A stretch of DNA of 7,593 nucleotides, taken from contig JAPLER010000373.1 of the NCBI GenBank assembly GCA_026391115.1, positions 7,100 through 14,692 on the forward strand. The letters run 5' to 3'. The DNA is from Bacteroidota bacterium. GTDB lineage: Bacteria; Bacteroidota; Bacteroidia; Chitinophagales; Chitinophagaceae. Made by a program: the position numbers and the translations under genes. Shown here in pieces: positions 6,386-7,593 of the stretch. The number at the start of each line of letters is the position of its first letter. Position 1 is the stretch's first letter. Below the pieces are notes generated by a model, which saw only the letters and a program-made list of their open reading frames with translations, did not search any database and was not told where the DNA came from.

Positions 6386-6563
6386 TCTGGTAGTTGTTAC
6401 CCACTAATTATAGGTTGTAATTTTTACGTGGCTTATGTTCTTGGCTACTACACTTTTTCAAAATCTTCCAAAGCACTTTCTTACCATAGGTTTAGTCAAA
6501 ACATTTTTAGTACAACATAAAAGGTTAAATTAAAAACAATTTTACCATTCATAAATAATCAAA

Positions 6564-6593
6564 TTTAGTCTTGTATATTTTATTCCATCTTTG
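6564..6593 (+). promoter_or_regulatory. weak candidate promoter for the DUF2911 gene
   Basis: CATCTTTG at 6586-6593 matches the Bacteroidota -7 consensus TAnnTTTG at five of the six fixed positions. An imperfect TTTA at 6564-6567 lies 18 bases upstream, where the -33 TTTG would be expected. The start codon at 6627 would be about 30 bases from the inferred transcription start. Two deviations from consensus make this tentative. Confidence 0.2.
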
Positions 6594-6626
6594 ATAAATA
6601 CCAATAAACGGTTTAAACTTTTTGCT

Positions 6627-7593
6627 ATGAAAAAAAATATTCAACTATTAATCATCTTTTTATTAACATTACTTACAATACAATTAAATGCACAGGCATT
6701 ACATATTCCGGGTAATACAAATTTTGCTTGCAGTGTAGGTAGAAAAATTGGAGCTACTGATATTCAAATAAAATGGAATGCACCAGGTGTTAAAGGCAGA
6801 GAAGGCAAAATTTGGGGAACAGATATAGTGCCTTATGGTTTTACTGTTTTGGGCTTTGGCTCAAACAATCCATCGCCTTGGCGTGCAGGTGCAGATGAAG
6901 CAACAACAATTTCTTTTTCTACTGATGTAAAGATTAATGGAACAAGTTTAGCTGCTGGCAAGTATGGTTTTTTTATAGCAGTATATCCCGATTCTTGTGT
7001 TTTGATTTTTAATAAAAATACCGAAGGTTGGGGTTCGTATTTCTACAATAAAGATCTAGATGTTTTGCACGTTACGACTAGGCAACAAAAAAGTATTCCT
7101 ACAATTAAAGAACGTCTTGAATATACTTTTTCTAACCAAAAAGAAGATGCGATTGACGCAGCATTGGAATGGGAGTATTGGAGAATACCGTTTACTGTTT
7201 CTGTAAATTTAAAGGAAACAGTTTTAACCAATATTCAAAAACAATTAAGTGGTGCTATTGGTTTTGATCCTGCAAGTCTTGAAGCTGGGGCCAATTGGTG
7301 TTTAACAAATAATATAAATTTTGAGCAAGCTTTAGGTTGGATAAATGCTGCAACAATGCCTGAATTGGGGGGCAGAAAAACATTTAATGCATTAAATACT
7401 AAAGCGGGTCTTTTAGAAAAATTGGGCAAAGCAGATGATGCCAAAATTATTAAACAACAAGCATTAGAAAGTGCTACAGCTATGGAGTTACACGGTTATG
7501 GAAGAAGTTTATTGGCTGAAGGAAAAAAAGACGAAGCTTTAAAAGTGTTTGAAATGAACTATACCAAAAATGCTGGTGCGTGGCCAACAAATA
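6627..7593 (+). CDS. exported DUF2911 protein with C-terminal TPR-like repeats (3' partial)
   Basis: The frame opens at ATG 6627 and runs to the window edge without a stop, giving 322 codons of an incomplete gene. Residues 1-22 are a signal peptide (MKKN, a hydrophobic run, then NAQ), with likely cleavage before Gln23. A DUF2911 domain follows: a metal-free beta sandwich by fold expectation, recognised from VKGREGKIWGTDIVPYG (55-71), WRAGADEATTISFSTDV (85-101), INGTSLAAGKYGFF (103-116) and VLIFNKNTEGWGSYFY (125-140). These follow the family pattern 'GR-IWG-LVPYG-WR-GANEATTI-F-DV-I-G--L-AG-Y--F'. From about 225 on the sequence is helical, with two TPR-like pairs (FNALNTKAGLLEKLGKADDA and YGRSLLAEGKKDEALKVFE). 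No enzymatic role is known for this family. The protein is probably periplasmic or secreted. Shorter open stretches on the opposite strand are shadows of this gene. Confidence 0.92.
   Translation, partial: MKKNIQLLIIFLLTLLTIQLNAQALHIPGNTNFACSVGRKIGATDIQIKWNAPGVKGREGKIWGTDIVPYGFTVLGFGSNNPSPWRAGADEATTISFSTDVKINGTSLAAGKYGFFIAVYPDSCVLIFNKNTEGWGSYFYNKDLDVLHVTTRQQKSIPTIKERLEYTFSNQKEDAIDAALEWEYWRIPFTVSVNLKETVLTNIQKQLSGAIGFDPASLEAGANWCLTNNINFEQALGWINAATMPELGGRKTFNALNTKAGLLEKLGKADDAKIIKQQALESATAMELHGYGRSLLAEGKKDEALKVFEMNYTKNAGAWPTN

Noticed and set aside
7043..7444. Two - strand open frames (7043-7231 and 7235-7444)
   Set aside because: Antisense to the clearly coding DUF2911 gene, which runs through both without a stop.
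1..7593. tRNA, rRNA, CRISPR array, intact insertion sequence, toxin-antitoxin or defence cluster
   Set aside because: Looked for on both strands; no tRNA arm signatures, spaced repeats, transposase or defence-type domains are visible.

Overview
The window looks like a chromosomal stretch from a low-GC Bacteroidota genome, possibly of the Chitinophagaceae type. The evidence is AT-rich coding sequence, starts without clear Shine-Dalgarno sites, a Bacteroidota-style signal peptide ending in NAQ, a short lipoprotein signal with Cys at residue 16, and DUF2911 and DUF1905/OmdA families that are common in this phylum. The taxonomic call is an inference from these traits. Both ends cut through genes.

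Left part (2-1954, + strand): the C-terminal two thirds of an AlgI-like MBOAT O-acyltransferase, followed after 6 bases by a membrane-anchored SGNH-hydrolase-like protein. This is the usual pairing for O-acetylation of an exported polysaccharide or other envelope polymer: the MBOAT protein moves the acyl group across the membrane and the SGNH-like partner is placed to finish or edit the transfer.

Middle-left part (1955-2715): about 760 bases without an intact gene. It holds what looks like the extreme 3' end of a mutS gene on the - strand, with a one-base frameshift. Next comes a long perfect-arm hairpin between two copies of a 12-base direct repeat, then a visibly GC-richer stretch with short GTACAAG repeats. 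It reads as a decayed or rearranged junction. It leads into a DUF1905 + OmdA-type protein (2716-3195, +).

Middle part (5671 to 3259, - strand): a three-gene cluster with gaps of 24 and 6 bases: an MFS drug-transporter-like protein, a secreted or lipid-anchored protein with a calcium-loop-like motif, and a small lipoprotein. The middle gene is broken by an exact 31-bp tandem duplication. Removing one copy restores a 230-residue frame that ends 6 bases before the lipoprotein start. This is the clearest unusual feature of the window.

Right part (5876-7593, + strand): a small two-helix membrane protein with no recognised family, then a 3'-truncated gene for an exported DUF2911 protein with a C-terminal TPR-like region.

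I see no tRNA, rRNA, CRISPR array, intact insertion sequence or defence system. Apart from the duplication and the junction region, the content is ordinary.
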